Origin: Gaeumannomyces sp. JS-464
Lineage: Eukaryota; Ascomycota; Sordariomycetes; Magnaporthales; Magnaporthaceae
DNA: 64,000 nt
Reading direction: 5' to 3'
Assembly (NCBI GenBank): GCA_002197995.1
Contig: NGZR01000003.1
Coordinates: 7,316,001-7,380,000 of the forward strand
This document shows, in pieces, positions 24,101 through 35,560 of the stretch (positions are counted from its first letter, which is position 1; each line of letters starts with the position of its first letter). The notes below the pieces were generated by a model. That model had not been told where the DNA came from. It was given only the letters and a program-made list of their open reading frames with translations, and searched no databases. Position numbers and translations under genes: made by a program.

Positions 24101-25362
24101 AATGCTAATAAAAATCCTTGCTTTATCGAAAAGGATATTATACGGTTTACCGGTATAATTTCGTATAAATTTCCATCCTTTTTGGAAAGCTAAAATTTTA
24201 ACTAGTTTTAATAAATAATTATACATTTATTAAATTAGTAGCAAATTGTACTTCGTTAAAAGTTAGTTTAAACGTACTTTTATCTTTTTTTAAAAGCGTG
24301 GGAATATCCAAATCTTTTATATCGTACAAGCTCCCGGGAAAACGATTTTAAATACGTAAATTGCCTTTTATACGAACCCCGTTTCGGCTTTTGGGTGGTT
24401 TATTTTAACTGTTAAAAAAATCGTGCGAACAGTTTTTTCTTTCGCAATTTAAGGTTTTGCTAAAGTTAAAAGTTATTTCGCTATTTGTAACGGTTGTGCA
24501 AGTTAAAACTATGGTATTTGAAATAGCGTATTCGAGGAAATAAAGTTTAAAACTCGTACGAGTTATTCCGTAACCATATTCCTTAAAATATTAATTCCGT
24601 TATCGTGTAGCAATTCGAGCATCCTTTTTCGAAACGTACGATCGATAAATTCGAATTAAAATGCTTTTTATTTTGCGAATTTTTAGCGGAATATATTGCG
24701 TAATTATTTTCCTCGAAATGATAGCCAAATAGCTTTTACCATATATCGTGTAAAATATATAATAAAGTGTCGTTTGCTTATAATTTGGCGAACGTTGTAC
24801 GGCTCGTTTTAATATTTAAAATTTATGCTTTTTTTCATAATAAGGTTAAAATGCCGCTACTTTTGCCATTTCGTCGTACGTAAATAAAACGGGGTTATTT
24901 TCGTTTTAAAAAAGTGTTATTTTTATAACTCCGCCGTTTCGGCGGCAAAACCCGCTTTCGGTATTTCGGCTTTGTCGGATATAATAATTATGCGAAATCG
25001 AAAGCCGGGATTATTTAATTAAAAAAAAGGAAAAGGAAAAAGGAAATACTAATAACGAATGCGTAATAACGCGCGATTTCCTTTTTATTCGTGCGATACT
25101 TATCGGCTGGCCGAGTTAAACCTGGTAGTTTTAACAAATCGCATTTACAGTTTGGAAATCCGTTTAAATGTTCCTTTTTTTAATAAAAAAAGTCGTTTAA
25201 AATTAAGCGCGATTATTTATCGAACGAAGCTACGATTGGATCGTTAAAAAAACGTCGTACGTTATAACAGCTTCGCGTTTAACTAGTGCAAATCGCCTTT
25301 TTACGTTGTTAATTTGTAAGTTATGCTACTTAATAAGTAAAGCTTGCCTATTAATTAATGTT
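21171..25362. other. Unresolved RIPed sequence
   Basis: About 4.2 kb with no confident domain. Minus-strand readings at 24.5-24.95 kb are locally protein-like ('ANDTLLYILHDI'), with TAA/TAG at Gln/Trp-like positions, but match no family I know. The words CGTGCGA/TCGCACG and CGTACGA recur. The stretch may belong to one large old element also represented at 9.2-10.6 kb. Confidence 0.4.
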
Positions 25363-26953
25363 CGTAATAATTATGCTAGTACCGGTTTTTAAAGTAAAAG
25401 GCTTTCGGGTATATTGTTATTTTAAAAGCTGTTTATTTTTTAAGTATAAGAAAAAGGCTTATCGTACGAGCTTTGCTTAATATATATATTTTATGCTGGA
25501 AACCGCGGGGTGCGATCGTATAAAGCAAATCCGGAGTTAAAACTTAATTTAAAACTTGCACAGCTTTCGTGCATAACGGCTTAGCCGGTAATTTCCGTGC
25601 CGAAGCTTTCGTACCGGGGAAACGTTGTTTTTTACACGGAGTTTCGGGCCGTAAATTTTCCGCTTTTTGTAAATAGCTTTGTGCGACTTTTAACTGCCCA
25701 TTTAACACTAACCTCGTTGCTTAATTCGGCGGATTTAATTTATTAACATTTGGAATATACCCGACCTTTTGCGTTATTACGGCGGTAAATTTCGCGAAGG
25801 TTAAAAAATTTTCGACATTATTAAGCATAACTTCCAGGTTAAATAGCTAAAACTCGCATTTTACCCACGCCGATTTTACCGTATTAATTTTAAACGCGCG
25901 TTTTCGTATATTTTTAAAACCGTTAAAAACTTTTAAACGATTATAATCGATAACGCCGTATTTAATTTAGTATTTAAAATTTCGCTAATACGCAAATTTG
26001 TAAACCGAAAAAATACCAACGTTAAAAGGTTGCAATTTATACGTTATATGCGAAAGTAAAAAAATTTTTTTTCGCTTATTAGCACTTTTTTTTAAAAGAA
26101 AAGTAAAATGAAATTCGTAATTATCGATTATTAATAAACGGTAATTAATAAACGACGAAGGTTTTAAAAACTTAAAAAAATAATTTAACTAATTAAACGC
26201 GATCGAATCGTCGGTTTTAGCCGTTTTCGCTTGTAGTAAATTTCGTTTTTAATTGGAAAAAATTAATTACGTGCTTTTCGCTAATATTAATCCCGGTATT
26301 AATTAAAAACGGAAAAATCGTTATACCGGCGGCTAAATAAATTTCAATTATCGTTACGAGCGCGCGGTAATTTAAATCGCTTTAAAATTAAGTTTTAATA
26401 TTTGTATAATATTAAATAACGTTACTTTCGAACACGTTAACCCGGAAGCCAATTTCGTTAAAATTCCAGCAATTTTTAAATTCGATTTTATGCCGTTTAA
26501 CGCATTGCGAATACGAATTAAACCACTTTTTAATTACGGCTTTATTTTAAATAACGCGTTTTTTAAACGCTCGCGGCGTGCTTCGCATTTATTTAAACAT
26601 CGATTTGTTTTTCGTAAGCTATTTTTACGCTTATTTCTTTTTAATTTTTCGCGGCGGCGAGTATTTTTAACAGCGGTTAACAATCGAATTAACGGTTTGC
26701 GCGAAAACGACGGTAATAACGGGAAATCCTATTTAAAAGTATTTTATTAAAAAATTGCGTTTAAATTAATCTTATTACTAATAAAAGTTTTTAACTTACT
26801 AATTGCTTTTAATTAATTTATGCTTTTAAAGCGAGCTTTTCCGTATCGTTTAAAGTTTTATTTAACTTTCCGTTTAATTGTAAAAATCCGCCGCCTTTTC
26901 GGCGCTTTTAAAACGTGCGAACGTTTAATTCGTAATGCTTTACGGCATTAACG
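25363..26953 (-). pseudogene. Second pogo-type transposase relic (pogo-2)
   Basis: A DDE_1 transposase on the minus strand that differs from the Fot1-like family. Its N-terminus, near 26,880, has a 'LNDTEKLALKA' reading. The first catalytic block is NFNEIGFRV at about 26,435-26,470 (families have NFDETGF, so Asp is now Asn). The third is LQPFNVGIFSVYKFAY near 25,990-26,040 (families have LQPLDV, again Asp to Asn). The C-terminus 'NGQLKVAQSYLQKAENLRP' is near 25,650-25,710. The right edge abuts the LTR of A2 at 26,954, and its missing N-terminal part may lie beyond the other LTR at 43,912 onward. No intact terminal repeats were found. Confidence 0.75.
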
Positions 26954-27832
26954 TGTTATAATTAAGCGTTTACTTTTAAAGTAAAGCATTTCGGGGGTGG
27001 AAAAAACAATATCGCTAGTGCTAGTAAACAAAAAAACACGTAATTTAAAAAAATAATTTAATAACTTGCTTTAAAAAATGCTTAAAAGCTAATTTAGGTT
27101 AATTAATATTAACGTGGTTCACTACCGAAAGGATTAAACCACCGAGTGGATTAACTGGAATTGCATATTAAAACAGTTCGTGCATAACCGTGCATTTTGT
27201 TTACTTTACAATAAAATTTCCTAAAAATTTATATAGTAATATACAAGTATATAGTTATTATAAAAATGCTTTTTTCTAATTCCTATTATTACTCCTTTTA
27301 AGTTAATTGCATATTATGTAATACATTGTGTAATATACTGTGCATAATGTACAAATTTACCTAAAAAAGTAATAATAAAAATTTGGAAAAAATATTTTTA
27401 CGTAAGAAATATGTTTAATAATTGCTGGTTAAGTTTTTAAAATATTTTACCGTAAATTAAACAAAGTGCACTAACATTTTTTGTATGTATTTGCGGGTGA
27501 TCCATTTGGTGGTTTGATCCTTTCGGTGGTAAACCACGTTAAAGCTTTAATTAAAGCTACTTAAAATAAAATAAAAATCCATTTTTTATATATACGTTGC
27601 TTTTTACCTTATATTAAGTTAAATTTATAACTTTGCCACAAATTCGCAAATCTTTTTTAAATTTATTACTTTATTATAAATTTACAATTTTTTTTTAAAT
27701 TTAATACTTTGTTACAAATTTACAATTTTTTTTTAATTTACGTAACTTTACATAACTAAAACGGGGCGAAAGCACTATTTTAAAGCCTTTTTTTGCTTTG
27801 CTATTTTAAAAGCTTGCATATTAATCGTAATA
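26954..27832 (-). repeat. 3' LTR of A2, split by MITE1
   Basis: In plus-strand terms it starts TGTTATAATTAAG and ends TCGTAATA. Removing the MITE and one TA leaves 449 bp, the same length as the partner LTR at 43,458-43,906. It is markedly more AT-rich than that partner. Confidence 0.88.
27112..27539 (+). mobile_element. MITE, copy 1 (428 bp)
   Basis: A non-coding element with long inverted termini (ACGTGGTTCACTACCGAAAG at the left, the complement at the right) and a TA duplication at 27,110-27,111 and 27,540-27,541. It sits inside the LTR of A2. It retains many CA and TG dinucleotides and is therefore not RIPed. It matches MITE copy 2 (reverse complement) at nearly every base by eye. Confidence 0.92.
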
Positions 27833-27943
27833 TTAAGTTTCCCTTTTTACGCTAAATTTTTTTAACCACGTTTTATCGCCCCGCTTTTTATTAATAGTAA
27901 ATACTTTCTTTTTTTACCATTTCTTTTTTTTTTTTTTAACAAA

Positions 27944-28390
27944 ATGTTTAATTAAGTACGAAAACATTTTTTCGCGAAAAAAACCGTTAATTGTAAAAAG
28001 CTTTTAATAGTTGTTTTTTTTAACTATTACGAAATGCCTTTTTATTCGTACTATTACGAAGTTTTAAAACGTAAAAAATGTAAAACCTTTTTTTAAAATT
28101 CGTTTTAATGCGTAAAATGTTTTCGGATTAATCGTTCGGGGTGCGACGTTTTAAAGCTTTTTCTTTTTAAACTTCGAAATATCGTCGTTTAGCATTTTAA
28201 ACTTAAAATTAAACCGGAAAAAGCGAAAGAAAAAGTTTTCCGCTTTCGAAAGTAAAAACAAATATAATTAAAAAAAATAATACGCGCGGTGCATCGCGGT
28301 ATTAACTCGGTAAAAAAATTAAAACGTATTAAACGGGAAAAGGCTAACCAGGCTGCTTGTTAAACTGCTTCGCATTTCGAACCTTTTATA
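27944..28390 (+). pseudogene. Antisense ORF relic of A2
   Basis: Homologue of the relic at 7480-7927. It starts at an ATG at 27,944 and reads opposite to the pol of A2. The Lys-rich N-terminus, Tyr-rich middle and Lys/Glu-rich coiled-coil-like C-terminus ('KPEKAKEKVFR', 'RGINSVKKLKR' with RIP stops) are shared. Both copies lie between the end of pol and the 3' LTR, which places the ORF in the element. Function is unknown. Confidence 0.55.
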
Positions 28391-28510
28391 GCTTTTTCCG
28401 TTTTTTTCGATTGGCAAATGCTTAAGGTTAATTTTAACTTAAACCTGTTTGCTTTTTTTAATTAAAATAAATTGTAACTTTTTTTAACAACTTTTTTAAA
28501 TCTTATGGGC

Positions 28511-28566
28511 GTATTAAGCGTGGCTTTGGTTTTTTGCTAAAGTTTCGGGTTTAAATCCCGGTACGA
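28511..28566 (+). other. tRNA 3'-half-like segment in A2
   Basis: Plus-strand T-arm (TTTCGGG TTTAAAT CCCG) and acceptor-like end GGTACGA, preceded by an anticodon-arm-like hairpin TTTGG/CTAAA with a seven-base loop. It is the counterpart of 7307-7366. Retrotransposon B inserted directly at its 3' end, and the ACGAT target duplication overlaps the acceptor-like end. Confidence 0.5.
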
Positions 28567-28567
28567 T

Positions 28568-28778
28568 TATTATAGCACGGCCGGCCTTTACGGGCGCTTG
28601 GGCTATGGTTGTAAGGATGGCTTTAAAGTTACCTAACTAAAAACCATCGGATGCTATATTAATTTTTATGCGCACGCGTATCGCAACGCGCAATTGTTTT
28701 TACTTTTTTAGCTTTAAATCGTAATAATAATAAAAGGTATATTATAACCCTGCCTCGGTTCCCATCGTTTTCGTTATA
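28568..28778 (+). repeat. 5' LTR of B
   Basis: 211 bp, starts TATTATAGCACGG (TG changed to TA) and ends CGTTATA. It differs from the 3' LTR at about twenty positions, every one a transition, with no gap. Confidence 0.92.
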
Positions 28779-29049
28779 TTATTTAAAGCTTAAGCAACGG
28801 TTTTACTGCTTGGGAAAGCCTTTAAAATATCCCACCGAAATAGATTAACGAGCTTAAATAAATTAGGCGACTGGCTTTACGATTACCCGAAAACGACCAC
28901 CATAGCTATATCCGCTGCCGAGCGCGAAAAGCGCGCTTAAAAAGCGAAAAAGCAAGTGCGTTTCGTTTTAAACGACTTAAAAAAAGCTTTCTTTTAATTC
29001 GACAAACAGCGAAAGTCGCTGCTAGCGATCCATTAGCAAATTACCTATT

Positions 29050-30620
29050 AAAATGTAAAGGGAATTCCGCAGCTTGCAATTAAATTACGGCGGGCAATGG
29101 GGATAACGACGACGAGGAAAAAGTCCTTTTAACTTATAAGCAGTACGAAAAGGAGGTTATCGATAAACTGGACGGAACGAAATACACTTTTACCAGTAAA
29201 AACCTAAAGGACGACTTGCATTTTAAAATCGACGATTTGGCCGCTTTAGCGGGCAAATCGGGAAATAAGAACGAAAACGTAGCATTCTTTTTCCGGCTAA
29301 TATCGGAAAACGGCAAAGCTGCTTAGCTTAACTTTAAAAGCTTGCTAACTTAAAAACAGTTCCAGGCAATGGTCGAGGATTACCTAAAAGCAATGTATTA
29401 AAAGCTAAAATTCCGCTTAATCGCTTAAATGGCTTTTTTATACACAGGTTTTTAAAGTTTTACGAGCTCGTTAAAAATTTTAATCGCATAATTTAAATGG
29501 TTTATTTATAGGTAAAATGCTTCGGCAAGGAATTTCGGAATTACGCTTGCCCGACCCCGCTGCCGGCCCTAACGGATTTAAGAAATTAGCAACGAATTAA
29601 CGAACTTATAAACCAAATAGTGGCTTTGTAAAATACCATAGCGACCAAAAATGCTACGCTGGCTAATTACGCGAAGCAATTAATAGCGCGACGCGATTAA
29701 ACCTTTGGTTTAAATAGTACAAACCAAAAGGAAGGACGCTAAAAAGCCAAAATAAAAGATCTTTTGGAGTTTTACGAAAACCCCGCCACGGATAAAGTAA
29801 CCTTTAAATATTAGCACCGATAAATTAAAAACAAAATTTAAATTAATGGAGGAAAGTGGACCGACCCCGAGAAATTCGCTTACGTATTCGGCCGTTTAGC
29901 AAATCGAGCGGTTTTAATACTACTGCTTTATACCCGAAACATTTACCCCGATCGCTTTCGCATTTATAACGAGCTAATAAACCACTTTTAGGAGGAGCAT
30001 TATAATAAAAACGCGAAAGCTAAAGCTTACGCGGATTTTAAAAAGCTAGTTATAAAAGCCGGAAATAAATTCCCCGACTTTAAAAACGATTTTATACGTT
30101 TCGCTGGAAAATGCAAAATCCCCCGGACGAATTAAAAGCGTAAAATTACGATCGTTTTACGCTTAGCTTTCGGATTTAAATCATTCGAAAGTATATTAAC
30201 CAAAGCGTTATATTTAAAAAGTTTTATTGTTAAGTATAGGAGTTTTCCTTTTAATATAAGCGAATGCGTAAAAAGAAAGCCGTAATTAAAAGAAAGAAAA
30301 AAGCAACATAGGGAGGCAGCCCGGCATTTGCTTTTAAATCTCGTAAAACCTTTAACAAACCTTCGCAAACTTTAACCGCAAATGCCGCTATTCGCTTACC
30401 TCGCGAGGAAATGGCCCGCTTTTTAAAAAAAAAACGTTATTTTAGTTGCAAAAAAACCGGATATCGCACCCGCGAATGCCTTTCGCGCGATAAAAATACT
30501 AACGAAGCCCGAATTAACAAAATCCTAGCTAAATATTACCCGTTTAAGTTAAATAAGGAGTGCTTTAATAAAGGCAACGGTAGTAAGGCAAAGTTAAAAA
30601 ACTAACGACTTTGGGGAAAG
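29050..30620 (+). pseudogene. RIPed gag of B
   Basis: A recognisable gypsy gag ('DPEKFAYVFGRLANRAV', then 'YADFKKLVIKAGNKFPDFK') ends in a CCHC zinc knuckle at 30,438-30,479. The knuckle now reads YFSCKKTGYRTREC, so the first Cys and the His of the motif are both Tyr. These are the TGT-to-TAT and CAC-to-TAT changes RIP is expected to make. The nucleocapsid would bind element RNA. No full frame remains. Confidence 0.82.
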
Positions 30621-30639
30621 TGAACTCCTTTTTAAAAAA

Positions 30640-33600
30640 CGTGTCGGTTTGGCGGAAAACTATAAAAGGAAAGTTGCCTTTTAACTTTTTTTATAATATT
30701 TGGGCGGCAGCTCGTTTACGTTGCTTAGCACCATATCGTTTAATGGATTTTCTTTTTCCATATAAAGCTTAATTAACACGGGAGCAAATGGTTACTTTTT
30801 CGTTAACTTACGCACGGCAAAAAAAGCGAGGAAACTATTTAAAGCTGCCCGTTTCGATAATTTTATCCCATAAATAATCGGAGGTTATAGCGGAAAGGAA
30901 GCATAAGCGGTAAACGTAGCGGTAATCGCGCATTTCCGGATTTAACGCCGAACGTTTTATAACGTTCCCCTGTTGGTTTTAAATATAAAGCAAAATTTAA
31001 TAATCGGGTTAAAATTTTTGGAAAGTTACGATATTTTCCCCGATTATCGGCGGCGGAAACTTTTATTTAATAACGACGTTAACCTTTTAACTCCCGAATT
31101 ACAAAACATTGCAATAAATAACTTTCCCACGCTAACCCGCTGCTTATAAAGGTTTTACGATAAAAAGGTTCGCCGGAAAAAGGCTTTAATAAAAGCAAAA
31201 AATAAAAGGAGAAAAAACGGCAGGAATGCGCTGTTCGAAGTGCGGCGATATATTAACAAGCTGGAAGCGATTACCCGGGAACCCTTAACTAGCAAAAAGC
31301 CCCCGCCGAAAATAACACTAATAAGGTTAATACCCCGACTAACCGCCGGTTTAAAGCCAAAGTTACGATTACGGCCGGAACGAAACGGAGGGTTTTAAGC
31401 TTTAACATAAGCCTTATCCCCGATTAAGGACTTTATTTCCGCCGCGGGAAAGCCGAGCCCCGGTAAAGCGCAAAACCAGCCGAAAGTTTAAATCCAAAAA
31501 AACGCGCACGGAAAGTACACCTTAAAAAGAAACGCCGTGGGCTGGTATAAAAACCGCGCGGTTAATACCGCTTTTATCGGTATAATGGGCCTAATACAAA
31601 TCGTAACGCGGCATAAAGCTCCTTTAGCAGTAACCAGCTTATTCGAAATTAACCGGCTTATTAAAAGCAAAAGGGATAACTAAAAGGATCGAAAGCTAAT
31701 GCCGCACGATAAAAAAAAGCTTCGATAACAAGTAAGGATATTAATGCCCCCGAATACCACGGAATGCTAAACGTATTTAGCAAAGCGGAATTTAACCAAC
31801 TTTTACCGCTTCGCTTTAAAATCAACCATTAAATCGAATTAAAAAAGGAACGCGACGCCGGCGAGCTAAGTTACTCCTCGTTATACAAAATGTCCGCCGA
31901 AAAGTTGGAAGCGTATCGGTAATACATTACCGATAACCTGCACAAAAGATTTATTAAGGCTAGCAGCGCATTTTTTACCGCACCCATCCTATTTGCGAAG
32001 AAAGCGGACGGTAGTTTACGGCTATGCGTGGATTATAGGAAGCTTAATGCGATAACCAAAAAGGACGTATGTTTATTGCCTTTAATCGAGGAAACTTTAA
32101 CTAGGATATCGGGCGCCAAATTTTTCACCAAAATAAATATCCGCTAAGCTTTTTACAAAATTAGGATAAAGCCGGAAGCTAGGGAATTAACGACGTTCCG
32201 CATACGTTACGGGATTTTTAGTATAACGTAATGCCTTTTGGGTTTACGAATGGCCCGGCGACGTTCCAAAGGTTTATTAATAGCATTTTAATGGAATATT
32301 TAAACGACTTTTGCTCCGCTTATATCGACGATATTATTATCTGGTCGTCGATTTTAAAGCAGCACCGAAAGCACGTGTTTAAGGTGCTGCGAAGGCTATA
32401 GGAGGCCGGTTTCCAAACCGACCTAAAAAAATGCAAGTTCCACGTCGAAAAAACGAAGTTTTTAGGCTTTATTATCGGAATATCCGGAATTAAAGTTAAC
32501 TTTAAAAAGATCGCAATGGTAAAAAACTGGAAGGCTTTAAAATCCTTAAAAAGGGTTTAATTTTTTTTGGCTTTTGCAACTTTTACCGCAAGTTCGTCCC
32601 AAAATATAGCCAAGTCGCCAAACTTTTAACCAGTTTAATAAAAAAAGGCGAAGCGTTTAAATGGACGAAATTAAGGGTAAAGTTCTTTAAAAAGCTTAAA
32701 CGCCGATTGTTACACGCCCCGGTACTTAAGCATTACGAACAAAACCGGCAAACCCGGGTGGAAACGGATGCTTTTAACGGGGTTTTAGCAAGCGTGTTAT
32801 CCTAAAAGCACGAGGACGGGTGGCATCCAACTGCGTTCTTTTCCGAAACGATGTACAAGGCCGAGCTTAACTATCCCATCCACGATAAGGAGCTGCTAGC
32901 AGTAATACGAGCGTTTAAGCATTAAAAAGCGGAACTCGTAGGGTTGCAAGCCAAAAAGTTCCTCGTTATTACGAACTATTAAGCGTTAAAGTACTTCGGA
33001 CGAAAAGACATTTAAACGCTAAGCAAGCCGTTTAGTCGGACCTATTTTCCTAATACCGTTTTAAAATTACTTATCGCCTTAAATCCGAAAATGCCGCGGC
33101 GAACGCGCTAATAAAAAAAACGGAAAAAATAAAGTTCCAAAAGGAAAAAAAAAAAGCTAAGCGGTACCGAGCGATATTTGCCCCGGCATTACAGGAAGGC
33201 TCGAAAAACCTGCTATTCGTGTTGGAAACGCCACACTTCGGAAAAGTCGAAACCGAAAAAGCTGTCCGAAATGATTTTGTCGAACCGACTGTTAAAAGCA
33301 AACCTTAGGGCGCTCTTTTTGGAAAAGTACCGAGTTAAGGCTAAAAAAGGACGGAAAGGGTGGATTTTGCTTAGCGATTCGGAAAAGCCAAACCATTAAT
33401 ATGTTTTTTACAAGGATAAGTTGGTTATCCCCATATTGGAAAACGTAACATAGCCAGCGAAGCTTATTGCGAAAGCATACGGCCGAATTACGGCCGCACA
33501 CCCGGAACGTAACAAAACGAGGAGGTTCGTTAGTAAAAAGTATTAATAGCCCGGATTAAATGCAAATGTTAATCAATTCGTGGCTAACTGTAACTGCAAA

Positions 33601-34950
33601 TCCGCGAAGGTACTTAGGGATAAAACGCCCGGGTTGCTGCACTTTTTCCCTTTTTTTATGCGCGTTTGGCAGCATATAGTTGTCGATTTTAAAAGCATGC
33701 TTAAAAATAGGAAGGGGTACGATAACGCGCTAGTAATAGTAAACTGCTTAACTAAGCGTTTATAAACGATCCTTTACGATACGAAGGTTATAAGGTTAAT
33801 AGCGGCAAAGCTATATTATAAAGGACCATACCGGGTATACGGGTTACCTTTAACCGTCGGATCCGATCGTGGCTCCCAATTCGTTTTCGATTTTATTAAC
33901 GAATTGTCGAAAATTTTGGGCGTAAATTGGAGGCTGTTTTCGTCCGGCCACTTTTAATTAGCAGGATAAGCCGAAATTATAAACCAATATTTGGATTAAC
34001 GTTTACGCTTATTCGTAAACCATTTTTAAAATAACTGGTTAACTTTTTTGCCCGCTTTTAACCTGGTTTAAACGACATTTTCGCACGAATCGCTAAAAAG
34101 TATGTTACTTTTCGAAATGTCGATAGGCTTCCCGTACTTTTCGCATTAGGATTAAGCCCGTCGAACGACGCTTAAAAGGTTAACGGCATAGGAAAAAATG
34201 TTACGAGAAGATGCGCAAAAAGCGGCGAAAAAGTTGTTGGAATTTAGCGAGGAGGCCCGGAAGTTGTTACTCCGGGCTTAGGAAAAAACAACCATCCAAA
34301 CTAACAAATATCGTCGAGTTCCGAACTTTAAGGTAAGCGACGAAATCCTAATTATTAAAAAGAATTAAGCAATAAACAAGCCCAATAATAAGCTCGATTT
34401 TCCGTTAATTAAAAGGCTATACCGGATTATGGCTTTTAAAGGTTATTTATATAAGCTAAAAGTTCTTTAAAATGGAAAAAGACGAGGGTTTTCCATGCGG
34501 ATAGGTTAAAGCGATTCCTAAGCAACCTTTTGCCAAAATAAAGCTAAAGCGACCCGAATTGAAAACCGTTAACGGCGAAGAGAAATGAAAGTTAAAAACC
34601 ATCCTGTTATTAAGGTTGTACTACGGACGCCTTTAATACCAAATGCAATGGCGAGGTTAGGACCCCGACTTTAACTTTTACAACGCCGCTGCTTTTAAAA
34701 ACGCGGCCACCTTGTTTAAAGCATATTACGAAAAGTATCCGGATAAGCCCGGCCCGCCGAAGCGACTGCAAATTTGGCTGGAAACCGCCGAAAAGGACGC
34801 TTTCGCAAAAAATCACGCCGATAATAACAAACCAGCCGACGGTGGGATTAAGCAAGGGTTGCGACGGAGGATGCCGAAGCGTTAAAAAAGGAAATCGTTG
34901 GAAAAGGACCGCATAACCGTTTCTTTTCGGCCCTTTTGGAAGGGGGGGTA
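30640..34950 (+). pseudogene. RIPed pol of B: protease region, RT, RNase H, integrase, chromodomain
   Basis: RT spans about 31,890-32,640, with 'GSLRLCVDYRKLNAITKKD' and an intact YIDD at 32,321-32,332. RNase H runs 32,700-33,010 ('HDKELLAVIRAFKH'). Integrase runs 33,490-34,150: a 'HPERNKT' zinc-finger start, then the three acidic residues in VDFKSM (about 33,680), GSDRGSQF (about 33,860) and EIINQYLD (about 33,975). A chromodomain runs 34,600-34,750, starting 'LRLYYGRL' and ending 'KYPDKPGPPKRLQIW'. Catalytic residues are largely preserved while Gln and Trp codons are stops, typical of moderate RIP. The chromodomain is expected to steer integration to H3K9-methylated chromatin. Confidence 0.88.
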
Positions 34951-34951
34951 A

Positions 34952-35162
34952 TGTTATGGCACGGCCGGCTTTTACGGGCGTTTGGGCCATGGTTGTAAGG
35001 ATAGCCTTAAAGTTACCTAATTAAAAACCATCGGATGCCATACTAATCTTTATACGCACGCGTGTCGCAACGCGCAATTGTTTTTACTTTTTTAACTTTA
35101 GATCGTGATAATAATAAAGGGTATATTATAGCCCTGCTTCGGTTCCCATCGTTCCCGTTATA
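34952..35162 (+). repeat. 3' LTR of B
   Basis: 211 bp, starts TGTTATGGCACGG with the canonical TG retained and ends CGTTATA. It is less mutated than the 5' LTR at most of the roughly twenty differing positions. Confidence 0.92.
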
Positions 35163-35210
35163 ACGATTGTAAAAGTCGATAAGTTTTCGGGCTTGTTTTA
35201 AAGCTTATTA

Positions 35211-35247
<37 letters not shown>

Positions 35248-35560
35248 AACCGTTCGGCGTATATTTTTTTGCTTTATTTAATTTTAATAAATGTTGCTTT
35301 TTTTAACTTAATAGTAAAACGGTATTATTTATAACACTCATTTTATAAATCCCGGGTTCGACTTTTGGTTAAGCTAAAAAAATTAGCGGTTTTTTTTTAA
35401 AAACATCGCAAATATTTCCAAAAAAAATCGTTATTTTTCCGTTTTTTTGCTGGTTAATTTTTTTACAATTATTTTAACAAATATTTTCGTAAAGTGTTTT
35501 AACAATTTTTAAAATTTGTTTTTTTTTACGTGTTTTTTTCGTGGCCGTATTTTTTCCATT
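35163..35560 (-). other. 3' untranslated part of A2
   Basis: Continuation of A2 after the B insertion, equivalent to 7020-7306 in A1. It contains a poly-T run of about 29 bases near 35,214-35,242. The A1 counterpart has a shorter poly-A run. No coding content was recognised. Confidence 0.6.

Larger units (their letters stand above)
28568..35162 (+). mobile_element. Ty3/gypsy chromodomain retrotransposon family B, full length
   Basis: Two 211-bp LTRs (28,568-28,778 and 34,952-35,162) are flanked by a perfect 5-bp duplication ACGAT (28,563-28,567 and 35,163-35,167). Total length is 6595 bp. Plus-strand gag, zinc knuckle, protease region, RT, RNase H, integrase and chromodomain are all recognisable. 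It is nested in A2, so it arrived later. RIP is milder than in family A: several catalytic motifs survive, although stops make it inactive. B is a different family from A because the LTR sequences and lengths share nothing. Confidence 0.93.

Noticed and set aside
35214..35242. Poly-T run as a LINE or SINE tail
   Set aside because: It lies within A2 and has a shorter counterpart at the same place in A1, so it is an internal homopolymer of the element.
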